From Streptomyces sp. NBC_01235 (lineage in GTDB: Bacteria > Actinomycetota > Actinomycetes > Streptomycetales > Streptomycetaceae), in NCBI RefSeq assembly GCF_035989285.1, contig NZ_CP108513.1:9114001-9178000 (forward strand): a stretch of 64,000 bases of DNA. Direction: 5' to 3'. Below are positions 45,301 through 53,704 of this stretch, piece after piece (within the stretch, counting starts at the first letter, position 1; every line of letters begins with the position of its first letter). The translations under genes and the position numbers were made by a program. The notes under the pieces were generated by a model. It had not been told where the DNA came from. It made no database searches and was given only the letters and a program-made list of their open reading frames with translations.

Positions 45301-46149
45301 TCAGCCGTGGGCGGCCGCGGTCCGCAGGGCGATGCGGTCCTCACCCGCGTACACGTTCATGGAACTGCCCCGCAGGAAGCCCACCAGAGTCAGCCCGGTC
45401 TCCGTGGCCAGGTCCACCGCCAGGGAGGAGGGCGCCGAGACCGCCGCGAGCACCGGGATGCCCGCCATCACCGCCTTCTGCGCCAGTTCGAACGAGGCCC
45501 GGCCCGAGACCAGCAGGATCGTCCGTGACAGGGGCAGGTCCCCGTTCTGCAGGGCGCGGCCGACCAGCTTGTCGACCGCGTTGTGCCGCCCCACGTCCTC
45601 CCGGACGTCGAGCAGCTCGCCGTCCTCGGAGAACAGGGCCGCCGCGTGGAGCCCCCCGGTCCGGTCGAACACCCGCTGGGCCCCGCGCAGCCGGTCGGGG
45701 AGGCTCGCGAGCAGCTCGGGCTCGATCCGGAGCGGGGGAGTGTCGGCGATGGGCCAGCGGGTCGTCGTACGGACCGCGTCCAGGCTGGCCTTGCCGCACA
45801 GGCCGCAGGAGGAGGTGGTGTAGACGTTCCGCTCGAGGGTGATGTCGGGGATCGTCACACCGGGAGACGTCCGTACGTCGACCACGTTGTAGGTGTTGGA
45901 GCCGTCGACCGTCGCGCCCGCACAGTAGACGATATTCAGCAGATCGGATGCGGTGGCCAGTACACCTTCGCTGACCAGGAAGCCGGCGGCCAGCGCGAAG
46001 TCGTCACCGGGCGTGCGCATGGTGATCGCGAGCGGCTTGCCGTTCAGTCGGATCTCCAGTGGTTCCTCGGCGACGAGGGTGTCCGGCCGGGCGGAGACCA
46101 CTCCGTCCCTGATGCGGATCACCTTGCGTCGTTCGGTGACTCGTCCCAT
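45301..46149 (-). CDS. fdhD: Formate dehydrogenase accessory sulfurtransferase FdhD
   Basis: 282 residues, last gene of the formate dehydrogenase operon, starting 7 bp after the preceding stop. The diagnostic [11 protein letters not shown] motif with two cysteines, the [12 protein letters not shown] segment and the overall length match FdhD. In E. coli FdhD receives sulfur from IscS and sulfurates the bis-MGD molybdenum cofactor before insertion into FdhF/FdhG-type enzymes, so its presence supports a Mo-dependent, catalytically competent FdhA. Cytoplasmic. Confidence 0.95.
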   Translation of the reverse strand: MGRVTERRKVIRIRDGVVSARPDTLVAEEPLEIRLNGKPLAITMRTPGDDFALAAGFLVSEGVLATASDLLNIVYCAGATVDGSNTYNVVDVRTSPGVTIPDITLERNVYTTSSCGLCGKASLDAVRTTTRWPIADTPPLRIEPELLASLPDRLRGAQRVFDRTGGLHAAALFSEDGELLDVREDVGRHNAVDKLVGRALQNGDLPLSRTILLVSGRASFELAQKAVMAGIPVLAAVSAPSSLAVDLATETGLTLVGFLRGSSMNVYAGEDRIALRTAAAHG

Positions 46150-46156
46150 GTCGTGA

Positions 46157-47017
46157 TCAGCCCCGGTTCTGTACGTGCTGGTAGCCGAAGCGGCCCTTGA
46201 TGCAGAGATTGCCGTGGGTCACCGGGTTGTCGTGCGGTGACGTGACCTTCACGATCTCATTGTCCTGCACATGGAGCGTGAGGTTGCAGCCCACCCCGCA
46301 GTACGCGCACACCGTCGTGGTCCGCGTCTGCGTCGATTCGTCCCAGTTCCCGGCCGCCCGTAGGTCGAACTCGGACTTGAAGGACAGTGCCCCCGTCGGG
46401 CACACCTCGATGCAGTTCCCGCAGTACACGCACGCCGAGTCGGTCAGCGCAGCGTCGTGTTCGACGGCGATCCGGGCGTCGAAACCGCGCCCCGCGACGG
46501 AGATCGCGAAGGTGTTCTGCCACTGGTCACCGCAGGCGTCCACGCACTTGTAACAAAGGATGCACTTGTCGTAATCGCGTACATAGAGATCGTTGTCGAT
46601 CTTCGGCTCCTCGTTGAGCCGGGCCGCGTCCGGCCCGAAGCGGTCCGGCTTCGCCTCGTACTCCTTGATCCATTCCGCGACCAATGGTGTCGTGGACAGG
46701 TCGACCGAGGACGCGAGCAGTTCGAGAACGATCTTGCGGCTGTGCCGGGCGCGCTCGGTGTCCGTCTTCACCACCATGCCCGGTTCGGCCTTGCGGGAGC
46801 AGGCGGGGACGAGGGCGCGTGAGCCCTCGACCTCCACGACGCACACCCGGCAGGCGTTCTTCGGCCGCAGCGTGTCGCCCTGGCAGAGGGTCGGGACGTC
46901 CTTCCCTGCCGCCCGGCAGGCGTCGAGGATCGTCGAGCCCTCCGGCACCCCGGCCGCCTCGCCGTCGATCGTGAACTCCAGCAGGCGGCGCGGGATCCCC
47001 AGCGGTGTCACGGTCAT
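46157..47017 (-). CDS. Iron-sulfur subunit of formate dehydrogenase (detached FdhA N-terminus)
   Basis: 286 residues from ATG 47017, whose ATGA overlaps the stop of the NuoE-NuoF fusion gene. Clusters in order: a 2Fe-2S ferredoxin ([20 protein letters not shown], then ALVPACSR), two 4Fe-4S ferredoxin motifs ([30 protein letters not shown]), and a Molybdop_Fe4S4 motif ([15 protein letters not shown] with the fourth Cys in [11 protein letters not shown]). That is exactly the N-terminal half of an NAD-dependent FDH alpha chain (FdsA), ending where the catalytic subunit of this operon begins. It passes electrons from Mo to the NuoF-like flavin site. Confidence 0.93.
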   Translation of the reverse strand: MTVTPLGIPRRLLEFTIDGEAAGVPEGSTILDACRAAGKDVPTLCQGDTLRPKNACRVCVVEVEGSRALVPACSRKAEPGMVVKTDTERARHSRKIVLELLASSVDLSTTPLVAEWIKEYEAKPDRFGPDAARLNEEPKIDNDLYVRDYDKCILCYKCVDACGDQWQNTFAISVAGRGFDARIAVEHDAALTDSACVYCGNCIEVCPTGALSFKSEFDLRAAGNWDESTQTRTTTVCAYCGVGCNLTLHVQDNEIVKVTSPHDNPVTHGNLCIKGRFGYQHVQNRG

Positions 47018-48846
47018 TCGTACGCCCCCAGACGGTCGATGGCGGATTCCACGGCGTTCCACGCGGTCTGTCCCAGACCGCAGATCGAGGCGTCCCGCAT
47101 CGCGCGGCCGACCTCGCGCAACAGAGCGATGTCGCCGGCTGCGTCGGCCCCGGTCCGCTCCACGATCCGGTGCAACGCCTCCTCCTGTCGCACGGTTCCG
47201 ACCCGGCACGGCACACACTGCCCGCACGACTCGTCGCGGAAGAACTCGGCGATCCGCAACAGCAGTCGGGGCAGCGGGACGGTGGCGTCGAAGGCCATGA
47301 CGGCCCCCGAACCGAGCGTGGTGCCCGCCTCCCGGGTGCCCTCGAAGGTCAGTGGGATGTCGAGTTCGTCGGGCCGTACGAAGCCGCCGGCCGCGCCGCC
47401 GAGCAGTACGGCGCGCAGGCCCTCGCCGGCCCCGGCGAGGGCGAGCAGTTCGCCCAGCGTCGCACCGAAGGGGAGTTCGTAGACGCCGGGAAGTGCGACG
47501 CTGCCCGACACGCAGAACAGCTTGGAGCCGGTGGACCTGGCCGTCCCGATCGTCGCGTAGGCCGGCGCGCCCATGGTGAGGATCGGCAGGACGTTGACCA
47601 GCGTCTCCACGTTGTTCTCGACCGTCGGCTTGCCGAACAGGCCCTTCTCCACCGCGAACGGCGGTTTCGAGCGCGGCTCGCCCCGATGGCCCTCGATGGA
47701 GTTGAACAGGGCCGTCTCCTCGCCGCAGATGTAGGCGCCGGCGCCCCGCCGGATCTCGATGTCGAAGGCGTAGCCCTGGCCGAGGATGTCGTCGCCGAGC
47801 AGCCCGCGCTCACGTGTACGGTCGACCGCATATTGCATACGGTGTACCGCGCGTGGATACTCGCCGCGGAGATACAGGTATCCCTTATGGGCGCCGATCG
47901 CATACGCCGCGACCGTCATCGCCTCCACCAGCGCGTACGGGTCGCCCTCCATGAGCACCCGGTCCTTGAAGGTGCCCGGCTCGGACTCGTCCGCGTTGCA
48001 CACCAGGTAGTGCGGATGATCGGGCTGGGACGCCGTGGCCTGCCACTTGCGGCCGGTGGGGAAGGCGGCGCCGCCGCGCCCGAGCAGGCCGGAGTCGGTG
48101 ACCTCGCGGATGACTCCGGCGGGACCGAGCGCGAACGCCCGGCGCAGGGCCGTGTAGCCGCCGTGGGCCCGGTAGTCGTCGAGTGACGACGGGTCCACCA
48201 CACCGACCCGGCTCAGCAGGGTGAGCGACGGACCCCCGGCCTGGGGCACCGCCGTCACCGGAGGCGGCTCCTCGGGGGCCGAGTCGGGCGCGCTCGCGGC
48301 GAGTACGGCCGCCTCGACGGTCGCCGGCGCCGACACCGCCGTACGCACCGGATCGCCCGCCCTGATCGCGAGCGCGGCCGGGGCGCGTTCGCACAGGCCG
48401 AGGCAGGGGTCGCGCTCGACGGACACACCGCTGCCGGGGCCCAGGCGTGCCTCGATCCCGGCGCACAGCCGCGAGGCGCCCGCGGCCGTGCAGGCGAGGT
48501 CGGTGCACACGTGCAGTACGGTCGCCGGCCGGGGTTTGACCGAGAACATCGCGTAGAAGGTGGCGACGCCGTACGCCTCCGCCGGGGGCACCGTCAGGCG
48601 ACGGCACAGGTAGTCGAGGGCGCCCTCACTGATCCAGCCGACCCGGTCGTTGACGGCGTGCAGCCCCGGCAGCAGCAGTTCGCGGCGGTCCCGGGCCTCG
48701 CGGCCGCCTCGCGCCCACCTGAGATCCGCGGCCCTCATCTCATCGCGGGCCGCGCCCTCCCACGAGGACTCCGGTGGGCCGAACAGGGCGTCGACAGCCG
48801 CCCGTTCCTCGTCCGTCGGCTTGCTGTCGCCGAAGTGCAGATCCAC
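47014..48846 (-). CDS. NuoE-NuoF fusion, NADH-oxidising module of formate dehydrogenase
   Basis: 610 residues from GTG 48846 with GAGGTG upstream. Residues ~40-190 are NuoE-like with a 2Fe-2S set (HVCTDLACTAAG, DPCLGLCERAP). After a Pro-rich linker comes the NuoF part: GRGGAAFPTGRKW (FMN), NADESEPGTFKDR, GAYICGEETALFNSIEG (NADH), and the 4Fe-4S ligands ESCGQCVPCRVGT. Together with the Fe-S subunit it forms the diaphorase of an NAD+-reducing FDH like FdsGB. Fusion of the two is also seen in some hydrogenases. Cytoplasmic. Confidence 0.95.
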   Translation of the reverse strand: MDLHFGDSKPTDEERAAVDALFGPPESSWEGAARDEMRAADLRWARGGREARDRRELLLPGLHAVNDRVGWISEGALDYLCRRLTVPPAEAYGVATFYAMFSVKPRPATVLHVCTDLACTAAGASRLCAGIEARLGPGSGVSVERDPCLGLCERAPAALAIRAGDPVRTAVSAPATVEAAVLAASAPDSAPEEPPPVTAVPQAGGPSLTLLSRVGVVDPSSLDDYRAHGGYTALRRAFALGPAGVIREVTDSGLLGRGGAAFPTGRKWQATASQPDHPHYLVCNADESEPGTFKDRVLMEGDPYALVEAMTVAAYAIGAHKGYLYLRGEYPRAVHRMQYAVDRTRERGLLGDDILGQGYAFDIEIRRGAGAYICGEETALFNSIEGHRGEPRSKPPFAVEKGLFGKPTVENNVETLVNVLPILTMGAPAYATIGTARSTGSKLFCVSGSVALPGVYELPFGATLGELLALAGAGEGLRAVLLGGAAGGFVRPDELDIPLTFEGTREAGTTLGSGAVMAFDATVPLPRLLLRIAEFFRDESCGQCVPCRVGTVRQEEALHRIVERTGADAAGDIALLREVGRAMRDASICGLGQTAWNAVESAIDRLGAYE

Positions 48847-48850
48847 GAGA

Positions 48851-50776
48851 TCACCTCACAGGGGTCGGAGCCGGGAGCTTCTCGATCCGGATCGCCGACG
48901 CCTTGAACTCCGCCGTCCCCGCGATCGGGCAATTGGCCTCGATCGTCAGCTGGTTGGTGTCCACCTCGTCGGGAAAGTGCATGGTCATGAAGGCGAGACC
49001 GGGCCGCAGGGCGGTGTCGATCCAGACGGGTGCCACCACGGATCCGCGCCGCGAGGTCACCCGGACCTCCTCGCCGACGACGATTCCATGGCGCTCGGCG
49101 TCCTCCGGGCACAGCTCGACGAACTCGCCGCGCCGCAGCGGGGAGGCGAAACTGCCGCTCTGCACACCGGTGTTGTACGAGTCGAGCCGTCGGCCGGTCG
49201 TCAGCCGGATCGGATACTCCTCGTCCGTGAGGTCGACCGGCGGGTCGTGCCGCACGATCCCGAACGGTGCCCGCCTGCCCACCCGCTGCGGCTCCTTCTC
49301 CCACAACCGGCCATGCAGATACGTGGGTTCGAGACGGTCGGTGCTCGGACACGGCCACTGGATGCCCTGATGCTCCTCCAGTCGGTGGTACGTCATTCCG
49401 TAGTGGTCCGGGGAAACCGACCTGAGCTCGTTCCAGACGGCCTCCGCGTCCGCGTACTTCCACTCGTGGCCGAGTCGTCCCGCCAGGTCGCAGAGGATGT
49501 CGATGTCCTCGCGGGCCTCGCCCGGCGGGGTGACCGCGCGCCGCACCCGCTGAACCCGCCGCTCACTGTTGGTGGTGGTGCCGTTCGTCTCCGCCCAGCC
49601 GGCCGTCGCCGGCAGGACGACGTCCGCCAACTCGGCCGTCTTCGTGAGGAAGATGTCCTGCACGACGAGGAAGTCGAGGGCCCGCAGCCGTCGTACGGCC
49701 TGCACGCTGTCCGCCTCCGACTGCGCCGGGTTCTCACCGATGCAGTAGACGGCCGTCAGCGAGCCCTCCTCCATCGCCTCGAACATCTCCGTCAGGTTCA
49801 GTCCGTAGTGAGGCTCGATGACCGTGTCCCAGGCCGACTCGAATGTCAGCCGGGCGGCGGGATCGAGGATGTCCTGGAAGCCGGGGAGGCGGTTGGGGAT
49901 GGCGCCCATGTCGCCGCCGCCCTGCACGTTGTTCTGGCCGCGCAGCGGTTGCAGCCCGGAGGCGTAACGCCCCACGTGCCCGGTCAGCAGCGACAGGTTG
50001 ATGAGCGCACGCACGTTGTCCGTGCCGTTGTGGTGCTCGGTGATGCCGAGGGTCCAGCACAGCTGGGCACGCTCGGCGCGGGCATAGGCGTGCGCCAACT
50101 CCCCGATGGCGGCAGCCGGTACGCCCGTAACCTTCTCCGCGAGGGACAGCGTCCAGGGTTCGACGAGAGCCTTGTACTCCTCGAAGTCGCTGGTCGCCCG
50201 CTCGACGAACACCTCGTTGGCCAGCCCCGCGTGGATGATCTCGCGGCCGATCGCGTGCGCCATCGGGATGTCCGTGCCCACGTTGAGACCGAGCCAGCTC
50301 TCCGCCCACTCGGCGGTGGACGTCCGCCGGGGGTCGACCGCGTACATCCGCGCGCCGTTCCTGATCCCCTTCAGGACGTGCTGGAAGAAGATCGGATGCG
50401 CGAAGCGGGCGTTGGAGCCCCACATCACGATGACGTCCGTGTGCTCGATCTCCTCGTACGACGACGTCCCGCCGCCGGAGCCGAAGGCGGCCGACAGACC
50501 CGCGACGCTCGGCGCGTGGCAGGTGCGGTTGCACGAGTCGACGTTGTTGGTGCCCATGACGACCCGGGCGAACTTCTGCGCCACATAGTTCATCTCGTTG
50601 GTCGCACGGGCGCAGGAGAACATGCCGAACGCGCCGCGGTTGCGCTGCAGGCCCCGCGCGGTGCGCTCCAGGGCCTCCCCCCAACTCGCTTCGCGGAAAG
50701 GTGCGTTGCGGGAGTCCCTGATGAGCGGTCGGGTGAGTCGGGTGTAGGTCTTCGGTGTCCGGTCGCGTTTCCTCAT
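48851..50776 (-). CDS. fdhA: Formate dehydrogenase catalytic subunit, molybdopterin oxidoreductase
   Basis: 641 residues from ATG 50776 after GGGAAGC. The Mo-ligand motif is Cys86-His87 in SCNRTCHAPSVAGL, corresponding to the Sec/Cys-His of formate dehydrogenases. MGD-binding segments (VIVMWGSNARFAHP, YAVDPRRTSTAEWA, LTTGRRLDSYN) and the C-terminal molydopterin dinucleotide domain (PEDAERHGI) are present. The N-terminal Fe4S4 ligands normally preceding TRLTRPLIR are absent and occur on the separate Fe-S subunit. No Tat signal, so cytoplasmic. It oxidises formate to CO2, feeding NADH via the NuoEF fusion. Confidence 0.95.
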   Translation of the reverse strand: MRKRDRTPKTYTRLTRPLIRDSRNAPFREASWGEALERTARGLQRNRGAFGMFSCARATNEMNYVAQKFARVVMGTNNVDSCNRTCHAPSVAGLSAAFGSGGGTSSYEEIEHTDVIVMWGSNARFAHPIFFQHVLKGIRNGARMYAVDPRRTSTAEWAESWLGLNVGTDIPMAHAIGREIIHAGLANEVFVERATSDFEEYKALVEPWTLSLAEKVTGVPAAAIGELAHAYARAERAQLCWTLGITEHHNGTDNVRALINLSLLTGHVGRYASGLQPLRGQNNVQGGGDMGAIPNRLPGFQDILDPAARLTFESAWDTVIEPHYGLNLTEMFEAMEEGSLTAVYCIGENPAQSEADSVQAVRRLRALDFLVVQDIFLTKTAELADVVLPATAGWAETNGTTTNSERRVQRVRRAVTPPGEAREDIDILCDLAGRLGHEWKYADAEAVWNELRSVSPDHYGMTYHRLEEHQGIQWPCPSTDRLEPTYLHGRLWEKEPQRVGRRAPFGIVRHDPPVDLTDEEYPIRLTTGRRLDSYNTGVQSGSFASPLRRGEFVELCPEDAERHGIVVGEEVRVTSRRGSVVAPVWIDTALRPGLAFMTMHFPDEVDTNQLTIEANCPIAGTAEFKASAIRIEKLPAPTPVR

Positions 50777-50792
50777 GTGTGCTTCCCAGCGT

Positions 50793-51764
50793 TCATGCGG
50801 CGCTCCTCAGGGCGAGCAGGTCCGAAATGGCGTGCACGGTCCGCAGGGTGGGGACCTGCACGCCGGTGATCTCCGCCAACTCCACGACGGCCGCAAGGAG
50901 TACGTCGAGTTCGAGCGGCTTGCCGCGCTCCAGGTCCTGGAGTGTGGAGGTGCGGTGGTCGCCGACCCGCTCCGCGCCCGCGAGCCGGCGTTCGATGGAG
51001 ACGCCCACCGCGCAGCCGAGGGCCTCGGCGACCGTCAGCGTTTCGCGCATCATCGTCTCGATGACCTGGCGGGTGCCGCCGTGCAGGCACATCTGCCGCA
51101 TGGTCGCGCGGGCCAGCGCGCTGATCGGATTGAAGGAGATGTTGCCCAGCAGCTTGAGCCAGATGTCGTTGCGCAGCCCCGGTTCCACCGGGCACTTCAG
51201 CCCACCGGCCCGCATGGCCTCGCTCAGGGCCAGACAGCGCGTCGAGACGCTGCGATCGGGCTCGCCGATGGAGAACCGGGTACCTTCCAAGTGACGTACG
51301 ACGCCCGGCCCTTCGAGCTCGGTGGCCGCGTAGACCACGCAGCCGACGGCCCGTTCGGGCGCGAGCACCGCACTGACCGCGCCGTCCGGGTCCACGCTCT
51401 CGACGCGTCGGCCGTCGTAGGGGCCGTCGTGTCGGTGGAAGTACCACCAGGGGATGCCGTTCTGGGCGGCGACCACCGCGGTGGACTCGTGCAGCAGGGG
51501 CTCGATCAGCGGCCCGCACGCCGCGTACGAGTGGGCCTTGAGGCCGAGGAAGACGAAGTCGACCGGGCCGATCTCGGCCGGGTCGTCGGTGGCATGGGCG
51601 CGGGCGGTGAAGTCGCCGCGTGGACTGAGTACCCGCACCCCGTCCCGCCTCATGGCCGCGAGATGCGGTCCACGGGCGACGAGATGCACGTCGGCGCCCG
51701 CGCGGTGGAGCGCTGCACCGACGTAGGCGCCGATCGCACCGGCGCCGAGGACTGCGACTTTCAT
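50793..51764 (-). CDS. 2-dehydropantoate 2-reductase-like oxidoreductase (KPR family)
   Basis: 323 residues from ATG 51764. The ketopantoate reductase signature MKVAVLGAGAIGAYVG and the KPR C-domain (LRNDIWLKLLGNISFNPISAL, with the catalytic Lys and Asn) are present. It is the first gene of the FDH operon, 16 bp from fdhA, so it may act on a 2-oxoacid tied to formate or oxalate metabolism rather than pantothenate synthesis. No other pan genes adjoin it. The operon promoter region contains the GTCTACAGT motif. Confidence 0.88.
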   Translation of the reverse strand: MKVAVLGAGAIGAYVGAALHRAGADVHLVARGPHLAAMRRDGVRVLSPRGDFTARAHATDDPAEIGPVDFVFLGLKAHSYAACGPLIEPLLHESTAVVAAQNGIPWWYFHRHDGPYDGRRVESVDPDGAVSAVLAPERAVGCVVYAATELEGPGVVRHLEGTRFSIGEPDRSVSTRCLALSEAMRAGGLKCPVEPGLRNDIWLKLLGNISFNPISALARATMRQMCLHGGTRQVIETMMRETLTVAEALGCAVGVSIERRLAGAERVGDHRTSTLQDLERGKPLELDVLLAAVVELAEITGVQVPTLRTVHAISDLLALRSAA

Positions 51765-52089
51765 TGCGAGGGAGCTCCGTTCGGTCGTGGGTACCGAGGA
51801 ACTGTCGAACTCTGTCGACGAAATATTGTCTACAGTATGGAGGTTGGGGCGGCAAGGGTACGCGCAGGGTGGCATGGGTTCCCGCAGAGCCGGGAATGGG
51901 CGGGAGCGTGCCGGGGCCTGGTCCGCGTGGGAGCCCGGAAGGGCCCTCGAGTGGTCCCGGGACGGGTCTCGTAAGCGGTTTCGGGGACCGGCTGGTCCGA
52001 CCGTTCGGCGCAGCTCGCATACCGTTCACCGAAAGCCGTCGACGCGCCGCCTTTTCAACACCGCTGCGGATTCCTACCGTTCAGGATTC
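51765..52089. other. Divergent intergenic region between FDH operon and OFA transporter
   Basis: 325 bp without a supported gene. The sequence ATATTGTCTACAGTAT at 51824-51839, an imperfect dyad, is the only clear regulatory feature. It is nearer the FDH operon (60 bp from its start) than the transporter. Confidence 0.6.
51824..51839. promoter_or_regulatory. GntR/FCD-type operator candidate upstream of FDH operon
   Basis: ATATTGTC and TACAGTAT flank a centre reading TGTCTACA; the 9-mer GTCTACAGT is the reverse complement of ACTGTAGAC found before the GntR gene. FadR/FCD repressors commonly bind TNGTNTACNA-like dyads. Confidence 0.65.
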
Positions 52090-53424
52090 ATGAGTCCCCC
52101 TGTCGCACCGCCCGGCTGGAGCCGCTGGCTCGTCCCCCCGGCCGCGCTCTCGGTCCATCTCTCCATCGGCCAGGCCTACGCGTGGTCCGTGTTCAAGCCG
52201 CCGCTGGAGTCGGCGCTCGGCCTCAGCGGCACGCAGAGCGCGCTCCCGTTCCAGCTCGCCATCGTCATGCTCGGCCTGTCCGCGGCCTTCGGCGGCACGC
52301 TGGTGGAGCGCAACGGACCGCGCTGGGCGATGACCGTCGCCCTGGTCTGCTTCTCGTCCGGCTTCCTGATCTCCGCGCTCGGCGCCGCCACCGAGCAGTA
52401 CTGGCTGATCGTCCTCGGCTACGGCTTCGTCGGCGGAATCGGCCTCGGTATCGGTTACATCTCGCCCGTCTCCACCTTGATCAAGTGGTTCCCGGATCGC
52501 CCCGGCATGGCCACCGGCATCGCCATCATGGGCTTCGGCGGCGGTGCGCTCATCGCCTCTCCCTGGTCGGCGCAGATGCTGGAGTCGTTCGGCTCCGACA
52601 GCTCCGGGATCGCGCTCGCGTTTCTCGTACACGGGCTTTCGTATGCGGTATTCATGACGCTGGGCGTACTGCTGGTGCGGGTGCCGCGCGGCGAGCGCCC
52701 GGTCGCGGGCGGGTCGAGCGCCGTCGAGGGTGTGCAGGTCTCGGCGCGCGGCGCGGTGCGCACCCCGCAGTTCTGGTGCCTGTGGGTCGTGCTCTGCATG
52801 AACGTGACCGCCGGCATCGGCATCCTGGAGAAGGCCGCCCCGATGATCAGGGACTTCTTCGCCGACGGCGCCACCCCGGTCTCGGTGTCCGCGGCAGCCG
52901 GCTTCGTCGCCCTGCTGTCCGCGGCGAACATGGCCGGCCGGATCGGCTGGTCGTCGACCTCCGACCTGATCGGACGCAAGAACATCTACCGGGTGTACCT
53001 GGGCGTCGGCGCCCTGATGTACGGGCTGATCGCGCTGATCGGCGACTCGTCGAAACCCCTGTTCGTCCTGTGTGCGCTGGTGATCCTCTCCTTCTACGGC
53101 GGCGGCTTCGCGACGATCCCCGCCTACCTCAAGGACCTGTTCGGGACTTACCAGGTCGGCGCGATCCACGGTCGGCTGCTCACCGCCTGGTCCACGGCCG
53201 GCGTGCTCGGCCCGCTGATCGTCAACTGGATCGCCGACCGGCAGGAGGACGCCGGAAAGCACGGCTCGTCGCTGTACACCCTGTCCCTGTTCATCATGAT
53301 CGGGCTGCTCGCCGTCGGCTTCGTCGCCAACGAACTCGTCCGGCCCGTCCATGTGCGCCACCATGTGCCCGTCCAGAAGGAGGCCGCCGATGTCGAACGA
53401 CAGCAGCCCGAGTCCGCAGCCTGA
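52090..53424 (+). CDS. OFA-family MFS transporter (oxalate/formate antiporter type)
   Basis: 444 residues from ATG 52090 with AGGA upstream. Twelve hydrophobic helices and the OFA opening (RWLVPPAALSVHLSIGQAYA, WSVFKPPLESALGLSG) with IGYISPVSTLIKWFPDRPGM and GPLIVNWIADRQE. Founding member OxlT swaps oxalate for formate. The divergent neighbour is an NAD-linked formate dehydrogenase operon, so formate or oxalate is a reasonable substrate here, though no oxalate-degrading genes are visible. It overlaps the start of a 45-residue gene encoding its likely small partner. Confidence 0.92.
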   Translation: MSPPVAPPGWSRWLVPPAALSVHLSIGQAYAWSVFKPPLESALGLSGTQSALPFQLAIVMLGLSAAFGGTLVERNGPRWAMTVALVCFSSGFLISALGAATEQYWLIVLGYGFVGGIGLGIGYISPVSTLIKWFPDRPGMATGIAIMGFGGGALIASPWSAQMLESFGSDSSGIALAFLVHGLSYAVFMTLGVLLVRVPRGERPVAGGSSAVEGVQVSARGAVRTPQFWCLWVVLCMNVTAGIGILEKAAPMIRDFFADGATPVSVSAAAGFVALLSAANMAGRIGWSSTSDLIGRKNIYRVYLGVGALMYGLIALIGDSSKPLFVLCALVILSFYGGGFATIPAYLKDLFGTYQVGAIHGRLLTAWSTAGVLGPLIVNWIADRQEDAGKHGSSLYTLSLFIMIGLLAVGFVANELVRPVHVRHHVPVQKEAADVERQQPESAA

Positions 53425-53527
53425 CCGGCGGCCGCTGATCGCCTTCGCCTGGCTGTGGGTCGGGGCCCCGCTCGCTTACGGGCTGTACGAGCTCGTACAG
53501 AAGGCGACGCAGCTGTTCACCGGGTAG
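53390..53527 (+). CDS. MFS transporter small subunit (45 residues, one TM)
   Basis: An excellent ribosome site AGAAGGAGG (53375-53383) precedes ATG 53390, inside the last 35 bases of the OFA gene in another frame, ending at TAG 53527. The 45 residues have a polar N-terminus with the pair RR at 13-14, one transmembrane helix (LIAFAWLWVGAPLAYGLYEL) and a short tail (VQKATQLFTG). This matches the MFS transporter small subunit family that I recall accompanying OFA transporters. It probably stabilises or regulates the transporter. Confidence 0.88.
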   Translation: MSNDSSPSPQPDRRPLIAFAWLWVGAPLAYGLYELVQKATQLFTG

Positions 53528-53704
53528 CGGTTTCCGGGGGTGGGTATTCGGCGGGGGGCGTTCGACGGTTGTTCGGGCCCCGAGGGCTATGGGGAAGCCG
53601 ACAACCCGGGAACCGGTTTCCTGTCGCTTCACGCGCCCTCGTACCCGTGAGTCACTGATCAGACTGGAGGATCCCGCTACCCAAGGCAACGAGGGGGACC
53701 CCCA

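Noticed and set aside
53528..53704. Riboswitch upstream of the KAS III gene
   Set aside because: I compared it by eye with ydaO-type and other motifs and found no matching conserved core; only a tiny GGGGG-ACCCCC hairpin at the start.
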